Shown piece by piece: positions 17,168 through 24,829 of a DNA stretch of 44,785 bases (position 1 is its first letter; the number at the start of each line of letters is the position of its first letter). The notes under the pieces are model-generated. The model ran no database searches. It was not told the DNA's origin and worked only from the letters and a program-made list of their open reading frames with translations. A program made the position numbers and the translations under genes. The DNA is from Planctomycetota bacterium (GTDB lineage: Bacteria > Planctomycetota > Phycisphaerae > Phycisphaerales > SM1A02): the NCBI GenBank assembly GCA_016873115.1, contig VGYB01000015.1:1-44785 (forward strand). The letters run 5' to 3'.

Positions 17168-18331
17168 ATGCCCAGTCCGACCAGTGCCCCCGATGACGAC
17201 TCGATCGTGTCGGGGCCCGGCGGAGCCATCCAGCTCATTGCCCCGGGCGGCCAGGTGGATCGCGAGGCGCTCTTCGCGCTCTACGACTCCAGCGGCGAAT
17301 TCGACGACGACCATCCTGTCAGCGTGACCTTCGAACTCACCCGCGATCTCGAGAAGCGGCTCGATCGCTACCTCGTCGACCGCGTGCCGTTCCTGTCGCG
17401 CACGCAGCTGCAGCGGCTGATCGACGAAGAGGCCGTCACGGTGAACGGCCGCATCCCCAAGGCCAGCACCAAGCTGCGCAAGGGCGACCGCGTGGTGGCA
17501 ACGCTCCCACCGCCACCGTCGAGCGAGATCCCGCCCGAAGACATCCCGGTCGAGGTCCTCTACGAGGACGACGAACTCATCGTCGTGAACAAGCAGCCCG
17601 GGCTCATCGTGCATCCGGCACGCAGTCACAAGACGGGCACGCTGATCAACGCGCTGGCGTGGCACTTCCGCCACCGCTCGGGCGGGCAGCTCTCGAGCGT
17701 GGGCAAGGACATCGCGCGACCGGGCGTCGTGCACCGGCTCGACAAGCTCACAAGCGGCGTGATGGTCGTGGCCAAGAGCGATACCGCGCACTGGCGCCTG
17801 GCCAAGCAGTTCGAGCACCGTCAGACCGGCAAGCGCTATCTGGCGCTGGTGCACGGCCGCATGGAGCCCGAGGCCGACCTCATCGACCTCCCGCTGGGCA
17901 AGCATCCGACGATCAAGGAGAAGTACGCCGTCCGGCACGACGAGACCGGCAAGCCATCACGCACGGTCTACCGCGTGATCGAGGAGTACGAGAACGCGTC
18001 GCTCGTCGAGCTCGAGCTGCTCACGGGCCGCACGCACCAGATCCGCGTCCACCTCTCGCACCTCGGCTATCCGATCGTGGGCGATGACCTCTACGGCGGC
18101 AAGCACTCGAGCGAAGCCGACTTCGGTGGGATGGCGACGGAACCGTTCCTCTGCCGCCAGGCCCTGCACGCGACGATGCTCGCCTTCCGCCATCCGATCA
18201 CGAACGAGCCGATGCAGTTCATGGCACCGCTCGCTGCGGATCTTCACCGTGCGGTTCGATTGCTCCGCGCGCATCGCTTCGTGCGCGCCCTGTCCGCACC
18301 CGGCACGGTCGTCCCGCGCCCGGCGGAGTGA
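17168..18331 (+). CDS. rluD: RluD-type 23S rRNA pseudouridine synthase
   Basis: 387 residues. After an acidic 50-residue N-terminal extension comes an S4 RNA-binding domain (RLDRYLVDRVPFLSRTQLQRLI, about 60-120). The catalytic domain follows, with VVNKQPGLIVHP and the RluA/RluD signature HRLDKLTSGVMVV, whose Asp (about residue 191) is the catalytic residue. LLTGRTHQIRVHLSHLGYPIVGD is the conserved C-terminal site. The combination of S4 plus RluA-type domain fits RluD (large-subunit helix 69), but RluC or an unassigned RluA-family enzyme remains possible. The N-terminal extension is not part of the usual family length. The gene converges on obgE with 2 bases between stops. Confidence 0.85.
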   Translation: MPSPTSAPDDDSIVSGPGGAIQLIAPGGQVDREALFALYDSSGEFDDDHPVSVTFELTRDLEKRLDRYLVDRVPFLSRTQLQRLIDEEAVTVNGRIPKASTKLRKGDRVVATLPPPPSSEIPPEDIPVEVLYEDDELIVVNKQPGLIVHPARSHKTGTLINALAWHFRHRSGGQLSSVGKDIARPGVVHRLDKLTSGVMVVAKSDTAHWRLAKQFEHRQTGKRYLALVHGRMEPEADLIDLPLGKHPTIKEKYAVRHDETGKPSRTVYRVIEEYENASLVELELLTGRTHQIRVHLSHLGYPIVGDDLYGGKHSSEADFGGMATEPFLCRQALHATMLAFRHPITNEPMQFMAPLAADLHRAVRLLRAHRFVRALSAPGTVVPRPAE

Positions 18332-18333
18332 CC

Positions 18334-19353
18334 TCACACCTGGGCGCGCGCGGCCTCGGCCATGCGCCAGACCGAGAGCATGACCTCGCGCACGCCCTCG
18401 CCGGTCGCGCCGCTCATCATCATCGGCTTCACGCCTCGCTTGGCGAAGCGCTCGAGCACATCGGCCAGGAGTTCAGCGCGATCCTCGGCAGGCAAGAGAT
18501 CGATCTTGTTGAGTGCCACCAGCTCGGGCTTGCGCGCGAGTTCATCGCTGAACTCCGCAAGTTCCCGGCGGATGGTTCGATAGGACTCGACCGGGTCGCT
18601 GCCATCGACCGGCAAGGCATCGACCACATGCAGGATGCACCGCGTGCGCTCGACATGTCGCAGGAAGTCATGGCCCAGACCGGCACCCTCGGCGGCACCC
18701 TCGATCAGGCCGGGCAGGTCAGCGAGCACGAGCCGCCGCTCGTCACCAAGATCCAAGATCCCCAACTGCGGCCCGAGCGTGGTGAACGGATAGTCCGCCA
18801 CCTTCGGATTCGCGCGGGTGCTCGCCTTCAGCAGCGTGCTCTTGCCGGCGTTGGGCAGGCCGACGAAGCCGACATCGGCGATGAGCTTGAGCTCGATCTC
18901 GAAGGTTCGCTCGACCGACGGTTCGCCGAGCGTGCGTTCGAGCGGCGTCTGGTGCACCGCACTCTTGAAGTGATCGTTGCCCAGACCCCCGCGACCGCCG
19001 GCGGCGATCACCACGCGCTGCCCCGGCTCAAGGATGTCCGCGACGATGTCGCCTGACTCCGGATCGATCACCTGCGCGCCCAGCGGCAGGCGGATGTCGA
19101 TGTCGGCGCCATCGCAGCCATGGCACTTCTTCTTCTGCCCGTTCTCGCCGTCCTTCGCGAACCAGTGCGGCTTGTAGGCAAACTCCACCAGCGTGTCGAG
19201 GTGAGGATCGCCCACGACCACCACATCGCCGCCCTTGCCGCCATCGCCACCGTCGGGACCGCCCTTGGGGTTGCCCTTCAGCTGCAGCAGGTGCGCACAG
19301 CCATCGCCGCCCTTGCCGCTCTTCACATGGATGACGGCACGATCGACGAACAT
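18334..19353 (-). CDS. obgE: Obg/CgtA family GTPase
   Basis: 339 residues. The N-terminal Obg fold is glycine-rich (GGPDGGDGGKGGDVVV and GGRGGLGN). The G domain has GFVGLPNAGKST (P loop, about residue 163), DLPGLIEGA (G3), NKIDLL (G4) and SGATGEG (G5). Obg proteins bind the 50S subunit late in assembly and link growth to nucleotide levels. The short form is seen here, with no extra C-terminal domain. The ATG has an AGGAG Shine-Dalgarno sequence 9 bases upstream. It lies downstream of rpmA, but a strong hairpin between them suggests separate or attenuated transcription. Confidence 0.95.
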   Translation of the reverse strand: MFVDRAVIHVKSGKGGDGCAHLLQLKGNPKGGPDGGDGGKGGDVVVVGDPHLDTLVEFAYKPHWFAKDGENGQKKKCHGCDGADIDIRLPLGAQVIDPESGDIVADILEPGQRVVIAAGGRGGLGNDHFKSAVHQTPLERTLGEPSVERTFEIELKLIADVGFVGLPNAGKSTLLKASTRANPKVADYPFTTLGPQLGILDLGDERRLVLADLPGLIEGAAEGAGLGHDFLRHVERTRCILHVVDALPVDGSDPVESYRTIRRELAEFSDELARKPELVALNKIDLLPAEDRAELLADVLERFAKRGVKPMMMSGATGEGVREVMLSVWRMAEAARAQV

Positions 19354-19429
19354 CGTTCAGTACTCCTGGGCGCACGCGCACGACGGCGCGGCGCAATGGT
19401 TCGACCCGCACGGCGTGGCGACCGTGGGC

Positions 19430-19465
19430 AAAAACGAAGCGGGCGCAGCATGGTGGCTGCGCCCG
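19430..19465 (-). terminator. Rho-independent terminator after rpmA
   Basis: On the minus strand a perfect 10-base stem (19465-19456 with 19449-19440), with a 6-base loop, is followed within 5 bases by a run of five T (19434-19430). It would end the rpmA transcript before obgE. Confidence 0.75.
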
Positions 19466-19481
19466 TCACGATGAGATCGAT

Positions 19482-19757
19482 TCACTTGGCGTCCATGGCC
19501 AGCCGGGGCAGGCTGGGGTCGGCGGGGATCACATCGACCACCCGGCCACGGAACCGCACGGTCCCCGGCACCTTGGCCATGACCGAGTCATCGGCCGCCA
19601 GGTAGGTCATGAATCCGGCCTTCCACTTCGTGCCGCGCTGGCGGACGATGATGGAACCGGCCTTCGCATCCTGGCCGCCGTACAACTTGATGCCGAGGAA
19701 CTGCGGATTCGAGTCGCGGCCGTTTTGGGTCGAGCCCTGGCCCTTCTTGTGTGCCAT
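19482..19757 (-). CDS. rpmA: 50S ribosomal protein L27
   Basis: 91 residues starting MAHKKGQGSTQNGRDSN, the diagnostic L27 N-terminus, which reaches the peptidyl-transferase centre. The later RQRGTKWKAG segment and beta-strand-rich C-terminus (VRFRGRVVDVIP) also fit. It is slightly longer than the usual 85 residues. An AAAGGA Shine-Dalgarno sequence lies 9 bases before the ATG. The usual partner rplU (L21) is not upstream; the next gene in that direction is an unrelated secreted protein, so the common rplU-rpmA-obg arrangement is broken. Confidence 0.96.
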   Translation of the reverse strand: MAHKKGQGSTQNGRDSNPQFLGIKLYGGQDAKAGSIIVRQRGTKWKAGFMTYLAADDSVMAKVPGTVRFRGRVVDVIPADPSLPRLAMDAK

Positions 19758-19788
19758 GACGAACAGTCCTTTCGAGAGCGAGTCGCGG

Positions 19789-19817
19789 AGTGTACGGGCA
19801 ATCGGACCGCCTGTGAA
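19789..19817 (-). promoter_or_regulatory. rpmA promoter
   Basis: Minus strand: TTCACA (19817 to 19812), 17 bases, TACACT (19794 to 19789). A leader of about 25 bases containing a Shine-Dalgarno sequence follows, unlike the leaderless pattern elsewhere in this window. Confidence 0.6.
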
Positions 19818-19923
19818 GCGCCAAGTCCGATGGCCAATGGTGATTATCCGGGCCGGCACGGCCCATTCGCCCGGGACGGTCACGGCCGATCGACCGCGAC
19901 CACCGTCGCGGCCTCGGGTCAAT

Positions 19924-20532
19924 TCAGCGCATGACCCATTCGCGATTCTTGAGGATCGCCGGTTCGGTACGGCGCCCCTTGGGATCGCCGGGTACCGCGT
20001 AATCGAGCTGGAGGTTCTCGCGCAGCGTGACCTTCTCCCCTGTCTTGGGGTGCACCTTCTGCTCGGTCTCGCTCGAGGCACCTGCGATGAACACCGTGAG
20101 CTCGGTGCCATCGGTGCCTTCAGCCAGCCACGCCACCATGCCCGTGCGACCGTTGTCCTCACCGGGCAGGAGGTCGTCCATCACCGCGAACTGGTCCTCG
20201 ACGCCTTCCTCGGCCATCGACGCGCAGATCGCCTTGCGCACCTGCGGCGGAACATCGTTCCCGCCGCGCATCAGGCGCCCTTCACCATCGAGCAACTGGA
20301 TCTTTGGCGACCAGAGCAGGGTCTGCCTGGTCTGGTTCACCACGTCATAGACGAAGTACCAGTAGCCCTTGCCATCCTGCGGATCGACCCACAGGCGCAG
20401 GCCCTTCGGGCGCACATCGAGCTTCCACGGGTCAGCCAGCACCGCCGCCACGGCAGGCTGCGGAGGGGACCAAGGGAGGACCATGAGCGAAGAAGCGGCA
20501 ACGAGGGCGATGGAAAGCGGGCGGATCGGCAT
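19924..20532 (-). CDS. Secreted protein of unknown function
   Basis: 202 residues. MPIRPLSIALVAASSLMVLPW begins a signal peptide that would be cleaved after AVA (about residue 30). The mature part is beta-rich and includes YWYFVYDVVNQT and FAVMDDLLPGEDNGRTGMVAWL, with a Thr/Glu-rich FIAGASSETE stretch. I recognise no family, though the pattern (a short exported beta domain with a conserved DVVN segment) recurs in planctomycete proteins in my experience. The ATG was chosen because TACACT ends exactly 6 bases before it and it gives the signal peptide; the open frame continues much further upstream without evidence. Divergent from the GNAT gene. Confidence 0.7.
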   Translation of the reverse strand: MPIRPLSIALVAASSLMVLPWSPPQPAVAAVLADPWKLDVRPKGLRLWVDPQDGKGYWYFVYDVVNQTRQTLLWSPKIQLLDGEGRLMRGGNDVPPQVRKAICASMAEEGVEDQFAVMDDLLPGEDNGRTGMVAWLAEGTDGTELTVFIAGASSETEQKVHPKTGEKVTLRENLQLDYAVPGDPKGRRTEPAILKNREWVMR

Positions 20533-20587
20533 GGAGGAAGTGTACAGATCCTCGCTCGCCATCCCCTCCCCCCGATACGCTTTGGAG
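20533..20587. promoter_or_regulatory. Divergent promoter pair with 6-base -10-to-start spacing
   Basis: Plus strand: TACGCT (20576-20581), then 6 bases, then the GTG at 20588. Minus strand: TACACT (20544 to 20539), then 6 bases, then the ATG ending at 20532. Both would give leaderless transcripts. -35 elements are not recognisable. Confidence 0.5.
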
Positions 20588-21538
20588 GTGTCGCTCCTCG
20601 ACCGAACTGGGCTCTTTGGACACGCCCCCGACTGGGGCGAGCCGTTCCAGCCCTCGATCTCCCAGCGGGCTGAGGCCCTTCGGCGCCTCGCAGGCCCCGA
20701 CCCGGCTGTCCTGCGCCGCCTGATTCGCGACGCGCGCGCCGATCCCAACTTCTTCCAGCATGCTTGGTGCGTTGCCGACCCCGAAGGCTGCCTGGGTGCC
20801 ACGGCACTCTTGGCCCCGCAAGCAGGCAACACGCTGCAGGCGCTGGTCACGCATGGCACCACGGATGCCGCGATCCCCGCGCTCGGTCGTCTCCTGGCAC
20901 GAGCACTGGACGGTGCTCACGGCCAAGGTCGCGCCATGGCGCAAGCCCTGCTCGAGCCCGCCCGTGGCCGAGAACTCCGTGTGCTGCACGCTGCTGGCAT
21001 GCGACGGCTCGCCACGCTGGGGTACTACGAACGCGCGCTGCCGCGCCGGGGTCGCGTGGCGGCGTCTTGGCCAGACGGGGCATCGATCACCGCCTGCGAT
21101 GTCCACAGTGACCAGGGGCGCACCACGCTCTCGGAAGTCCTGCAGTCGACCTACGAAGCCACGCTGGACTGCCCGGCCCTCGCCGGCCTGCGCACGCCCC
21201 AGGAGACGCTGGAGGGCCATCTGGCGACCCACGCAGTCGATCCTGACCTCTGGACGATGGTCTGGCTCGAGGGTCGCCCTGCCGCCGTAAGCATGTGCGC
21301 ACTGCTGCCGGGAACCGACGCGGCGGAACTGGTCTATCTCGGCGTGGTGCGCCCTGCGCGCGGCCGGGGCATCGGGCCGGCCCTCCTCCAGCACACGATC
21401 GGGCGACTGGAGCATCGCGGCGTGCGCAGCCTGCATCTGGCGTGCGATGAGGCGAACGCTCCGGCGCTGCACCTCTATCACAACGCTGGATTTCACAGGA
21501 CCATGCGCCGCATCGCGTTCATGCACGCCCTGCGCTGA
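20588..21538 (+). CDS. GNAT-family acetyltransferase, probable tandem GNAT fold
   Basis: 316 residues from a GTG. The C-terminal half is a clear GNAT domain: motif A in LGVVRPARGRGIGPALLQH holds the acetyl-CoA pyrophosphate loop (R-G-x-G-I/A), and ANAPALHLYHNAGFHRTMRR is the usual motif B. The N-terminal half (about 40-170) has a weak echo of the same order, ending AAGMRRLATLGYYERAL, so a degenerate first GNAT domain is likely, as in mycothiol synthase-like proteins. The substrate is unknown. The GTG start is supported by TACGCT 6 bases upstream; the open frame extends further 5' without family similarity. dnaA follows. Confidence 0.78.
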   Translation: MSLLDRTGLFGHAPDWGEPFQPSISQRAEALRRLAGPDPAVLRRLIRDARADPNFFQHAWCVADPEGCLGATALLAPQAGNTLQALVTHGTTDAAIPALGRLLARALDGAHGQGRAMAQALLEPARGRELRVLHAAGMRRLATLGYYERALPRRGRVAASWPDGASITACDVHSDQGRTTLSEVLQSTYEATLDCPALAGLRTPQETLEGHLATHAVDPDLWTMVWLEGRPAAVSMCALLPGTDAAELVYLGVVRPARGRGIGPALLQHTIGRLEHRGVRSLHLACDEANAPALHLYHNAGFHRTMRRIAFMHALR

Positions 21539-21825
21539 CCGAGTTGTCCACAGTGCATGCACCCGAGCACACGCGAGCAGGCGCGAGGAATTTCTCCACG
21601 CGCAAGTACGCACTCCGACGCGGCTTGTCGTTGCACTCCCACCAAGTCGCGACGATCGTCTTGGCAGATCCCGAACTTGGGTTAGAGTGAGCGGCCCGGT
21701 CACGATGACCGACGCCCGGTTCTCGTGGGCGGCTCGCACGGACGCAGAGGTCCACAACACCCTTGGTGCTCGGCACGGAGAGATCCTGCAGCGACGATGC
21801 CCATCGTCCATGCTGTGCCCCGTCC
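21539..21825 (+). promoter_or_regulatory. dnaA upstream region with promoter and DnaA-box-like site
   Basis: TTGGCA (21661-21666), 16 bases, TAGAGT (21683-21688) forms a promoter about 135 bases before the chosen dnaA start. TTGTCCACA (21544-21552) differs from the DnaA box consensus at one position, and AGGTCCACA (21748-21756) matches only its last six bases. No AT-rich unwinding region or box cluster is present, so this looks like an autoregulatory leader rather than an origin. Confidence 0.45.
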
Positions 21826-23304
21826 ATGCCGAGCCCCGCCGCACCCTTGCCCGAGTTTCCGCGCTTGAAAGACACCCAGACCTCCTGCTCCTTCGATGCG
21901 CGCGGCTCTTCCACGGGATGCGAGGCCATCGGCGAGGCCATCCGACAACGCATCGGCGAGGTGCCGTTCCGCATGTGGTTCGAGAGTCAGTCGGACCTGG
22001 CGGTCGACGGGGGCTCGCTCGACATCGCGGTGCGTACCACCTTCGCCAGCGACTGGATCGAGCGACACTACCGGGGCATCCTCGAGTCGGTGATGCACGA
22101 GCGCAGCGGCGCTGGTGCCAAGGTCACGATCCGTGCGGTGCAACAGCAGCCACCGTCCCCGGCAGCGCGTGCGCGGCGCGGCGACCCGGAACACTCGATC
22201 GAGTCCGCGCTTCCGGAGCGCGAGCGACGAACACGCCCCGGCGGAGCGTGGCGGACCTTCGATGACTTCGTCGCAGCGACCAGCAACCGCATCGCCCTCG
22301 AGAGTGCGCGCCAGTTCGCGGCGGGCACCCTGCCTGGCGTGAACCTGCTCGTCCTCCACGGGCCGTGCGGTGTGGGCAAGACCCACCTGCTCCATGCGCT
22401 CTGCTCCGCCCGCCAGTCGGCCGGCTCCACGCGCGTGCGCTACCTGACCGGCGAGCAGTTCACCAACGGCTTCCTCGCGGCGCTCCGGGCCAACACCGTC
22501 TCGGCATTCCGCCAGAGCGTGCGGGAGTGTGATCTGCTGGCGATCGACGATGTGCACTTCCTCGCCGACAAGACCGCCACGCAGGCCGAGTTCCTCCACA
22601 CGATCGATGCCGTCGGGCTGATGGGCGCGAAGGTCGCGATCGTGAGCGACGAGCATCCACGCGAGATCGCCCGGCTCTCGAAGGCGCTCGTGAGCCGACT
22701 GCTCGCCGGGATCGTGGCCAAGGTCGATGCTCCCGACCGCGACCTGCGCAACGCGCTCGTCCGGCGCTTCGCACAGCGCCGGGGCCTGCGTCTGTCCGAT
22801 GCCGCGATCGACTGCGTGGCCAGCCGCTGCGTGGGCAGCGTGCGCGAGATCGAGGGTGCCGTGGCCAAGCTGGCTGCGGTCTCCGTGCTCGATACGCGAC
22901 GGCTGCAGGGCGAAGCGCTCAACGAGAGCTCGGTCACCCAGGTGCTCGATGCCGACGCCACGCGCGAGCGCCGCACCAATGTGCGGATCCCCACCATCAT
23001 CGATGCCGTATGCGAGGCGCTCGGGGTCGAGCGCTCCGAGTGCCTGGGCGCGAGCCGCCATCGACGCGCGGTCCTGGCGCGTGGCGTGATCGCCATGCTT
23101 GCCCGCGAGTTCACCACCCGCAGCTACCCGGAAATCGCCAAGGCCATGGGCCGGAGCACGCACAGCACGATCCATGCCGCGGCCAGCCGCGTGCAGAGGC
23201 TCGTCGAGGAGCGCGCCCTGATCGAGTCCGCCGACGGGTCGTGCGGTGCGGATGAACTGGTGGCGCGCGTGCGCCGATCGGTGCTGGCTGCGCCTCGTTC
23301 CTGA
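21826..23304 (+). CDS. dnaA: Chromosomal replication initiator protein DnaA
   Basis: 492 residues. Domain I is visible (IGEAIRQRIGEVPFRMWFES, about 35-95), then a short linker. The AAA+ core has Walker A HGPCGVGKTHLL (about 178) and Walker B LLAIDDVHFLAD (about 238), and an arginine-finger region (LSKALVSRLLAG) follows. The C-terminal DNA-binding domain IV reads YPEIAKAMGRSTHSTIHAAASRV, a variant of the usual GRDHSTV signature. DnaA opens the origin and regulates its own gene. The Walker A Cys is uncommon. The neighbours are a GNAT gene and an exported helical-repeat gene, not dnaN or recF. The ATG was picked as the first Met; a TTG at 21763 would add 21 residues. Confidence 0.93.
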   Translation: MPSPAAPLPEFPRLKDTQTSCSFDARGSSTGCEAIGEAIRQRIGEVPFRMWFESQSDLAVDGGSLDIAVRTTFASDWIERHYRGILESVMHERSGAGAKVTIRAVQQQPPSPAARARRGDPEHSIESALPERERRTRPGGAWRTFDDFVAATSNRIALESARQFAAGTLPGVNLLVLHGPCGVGKTHLLHALCSARQSAGSTRVRYLTGEQFTNGFLAALRANTVSAFRQSVRECDLLAIDDVHFLADKTATQAEFLHTIDAVGLMGAKVAIVSDEHPREIARLSKALVSRLLAGIVAKVDAPDRDLRNALVRRFAQRRGLRLSDAAIDCVASRCVGSVREIEGAVAKLAAVSVLDTRRLQGEALNESSVTQVLDADATRERRTNVRIPTIIDAVCEALGVERSECLGASRHRRAVLARGVIAMLAREFTTRSYPEIAKAMGRSTHSTIHAAASRVQRLVEERALIESADGSCGADELVARVRRSVLAAPRS

Positions 23305-23328
23305 GCCTCCCGGACGCGGGTGTTGCCC

Positions 23329-23334
23329 TACACT
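23329..23334 (+). promoter_or_regulatory. -10-like TACACT, 7 bases before ATG
   Basis: TACACT ends 7 bases before the ATG at 23342, just downstream of dnaA. No Shine-Dalgarno sequence is seen. Confidence 0.45.
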
Positions 23335-23341
23335 GGCCACC

Positions 23342-24829
23342 ATGGTCCTCATGGGCGCGGTCGGTTCGATGGCGCTTGCCGCCCTCGTGCAGTTCGAGCA
23401 GATCGATTACACCCAGGTGAGCTTGGATGCGCTCGTGCGTTCGATCGCCCCGCGCGCCAGCGGTTCGCATCACGATGCCCTGCTCGCCCTGCGATCCATG
23501 AAGGATCCTCGGCTTGCGCCGCTGTTCAACACGCTGGCCCAGCTCCCTGATCCGACCGCGGCGATCGACGGCCTGCTGGGCGAGGCCGAACTGGCGACTC
23601 CCGCGGGCGTCACGCCACTCTCGCTACGGATGATCACCGACACACCGACACGCCTTGCGGCGATGCGCGCGGCCGTAGGTCTCAAGCTCCTCTCGCCAGC
23701 GGCCGCGCACGAGATCATGGGCTGGGACGACATCGAGCCGCTCGACCACGCCGTCCTCGCCAGCGTGCTGCTGCAGGCGGGTGAATCGGTCGAGACGGCG
23801 TCCATCAGCCCGCTCTTGGCCGATGGACGGCCCGCCGTCGCCGGACTCGCCGCCGCCCTCCTGCTGCAAGCAGGCGACGCGGAGGCCTGGGACCAGTTTG
23901 CCAGCCGTGTGGCCAGCCTGCAGGCCAGCGACCGCACGGCCACGATCCAGGAGGTCGCCCGTGCGGCCGAGGCCTACTCGCTCAAGGCTGTTGCACCGAA
24001 GCTCGCATCGCTGGCCAATGGCGAGGGCATTCCTGCCAACCTCCGCCTGCTCGTGATGGGCACCGTGCTCAAGCTCGATCCCACGAGGGCCGAGCCGCTC
24101 TGGCGTGCGGCGACCGTCGAGCGCTCGCAAGTCGCGCTCCTGCGCGCAGGCCTCCAACTCTTGGTCTCGATCGATGTGCCGCCCGCAGGCTGGGCCGCTG
24201 CGATCCGCAACGGCGATCCCTCGATCGAGGCGCTGGCCAACGCGATCGATGCCGCGACTTCGGGTGATGCACCAGCGTTGGGCAAACGGCTGGCCGCGAT
24301 GGTCGGCACCGGACAGCGCCTCATGGCCGAGGCTGCGCTGCAGCGTTCGCGATCGATGCCGGAGGACGCCGCTCGGCCGGTGCTCGATGCCCTCGTCGAT
24401 GCCGGGCTCAAGGCCGATGCTTCGATCCCCTTCCGTTCGATGGCTCTCGACGCGGGGCAGCGACTCTCCGTGATCGATCCCGATGGCATGGCCGCGCGAC
24501 TGGTGAGCGCTGCCGACGATCGCGACGCATCGGAACTCCTGGTCAATGCGATCTACCAATCCAGGGATGCTCGCGCCGCGGAACTCGCGTGTGCCGCCCG
24601 CGAGAAGCTCGGCCGCAGCGCGGCATCGATGGCCTGCATGGCACGGGCGCGAACGAGCGAGTCGGTCGATCCGGTGATCCTCACCCAGGTCGGCGTGGCG
24701 GCATCGGGTGGAAGCGAACTCAGCATCAACTTCAGGACGCAGGCGGCATGGATCTTCCTGTCGCGCTCAGGCCAGGCCGATCGCGCGATCAAGGCCATGA
24801 CCGAGGCATCCTTCAAGATGACTCCATGA
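23342..24829 (+). CDS. Helical-repeat protein, possibly exported, unknown function
   Basis: 495 residues. A short hydrophobic N-terminus (MVLMGAVGSMALAALVQ) may act as a signal sequence or anchor. The rest is a run of Ala/Leu-rich helix pairs of HEAT-like spacing, for example AVLASVLLQAGE, AAALLLQAGDAE and LRLLVMGTVLKLD. No catalytic residues or known domain are recognisable. Start chosen by the TACACT element 7 bases upstream; an earlier in-frame start would overlap dnaA. The stop overlaps the next ATG as ATGA, so it is probably translated together with the DegT-like gene, which suggests a shared process. Confidence 0.65.
   Translation: MVLMGAVGSMALAALVQFEQIDYTQVSLDALVRSIAPRASGSHHDALLALRSMKDPRLAPLFNTLAQLPDPTAAIDGLLGEAELATPAGVTPLSLRMITDTPTRLAAMRAAVGLKLLSPAAAHEIMGWDDIEPLDHAVLASVLLQAGESVETASISPLLADGRPAVAGLAAALLLQAGDAEAWDQFASRVASLQASDRTATIQEVARAAEAYSLKAVAPKLASLANGEGIPANLRLLVMGTVLKLDPTRAEPLWRAATVERSQVALLRAGLQLLVSIDVPPAGWAAAIRNGDPSIEALANAIDAATSGDAPALGKRLAAMVGTGQRLMAEAALQRSRSMPEDAARPVLDALVDAGLKADASIPFRSMALDAGQRLSVIDPDGMAARLVSAADDRDASELLVNAIYQSRDARAAELACAAREKLGRSAASMACMARARTSESVDPVILTQVGVAASGGSELSINFRTQAAWIFLSRSGQADRAIKAMTEASFKMTP

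Noticed and set aside
21544-21756. Possible oriC upstream of dnaA
   Set aside because: Only one 8-of-9 DnaA box and one 6-of-9 site; no box cluster and no AT-rich stretch.
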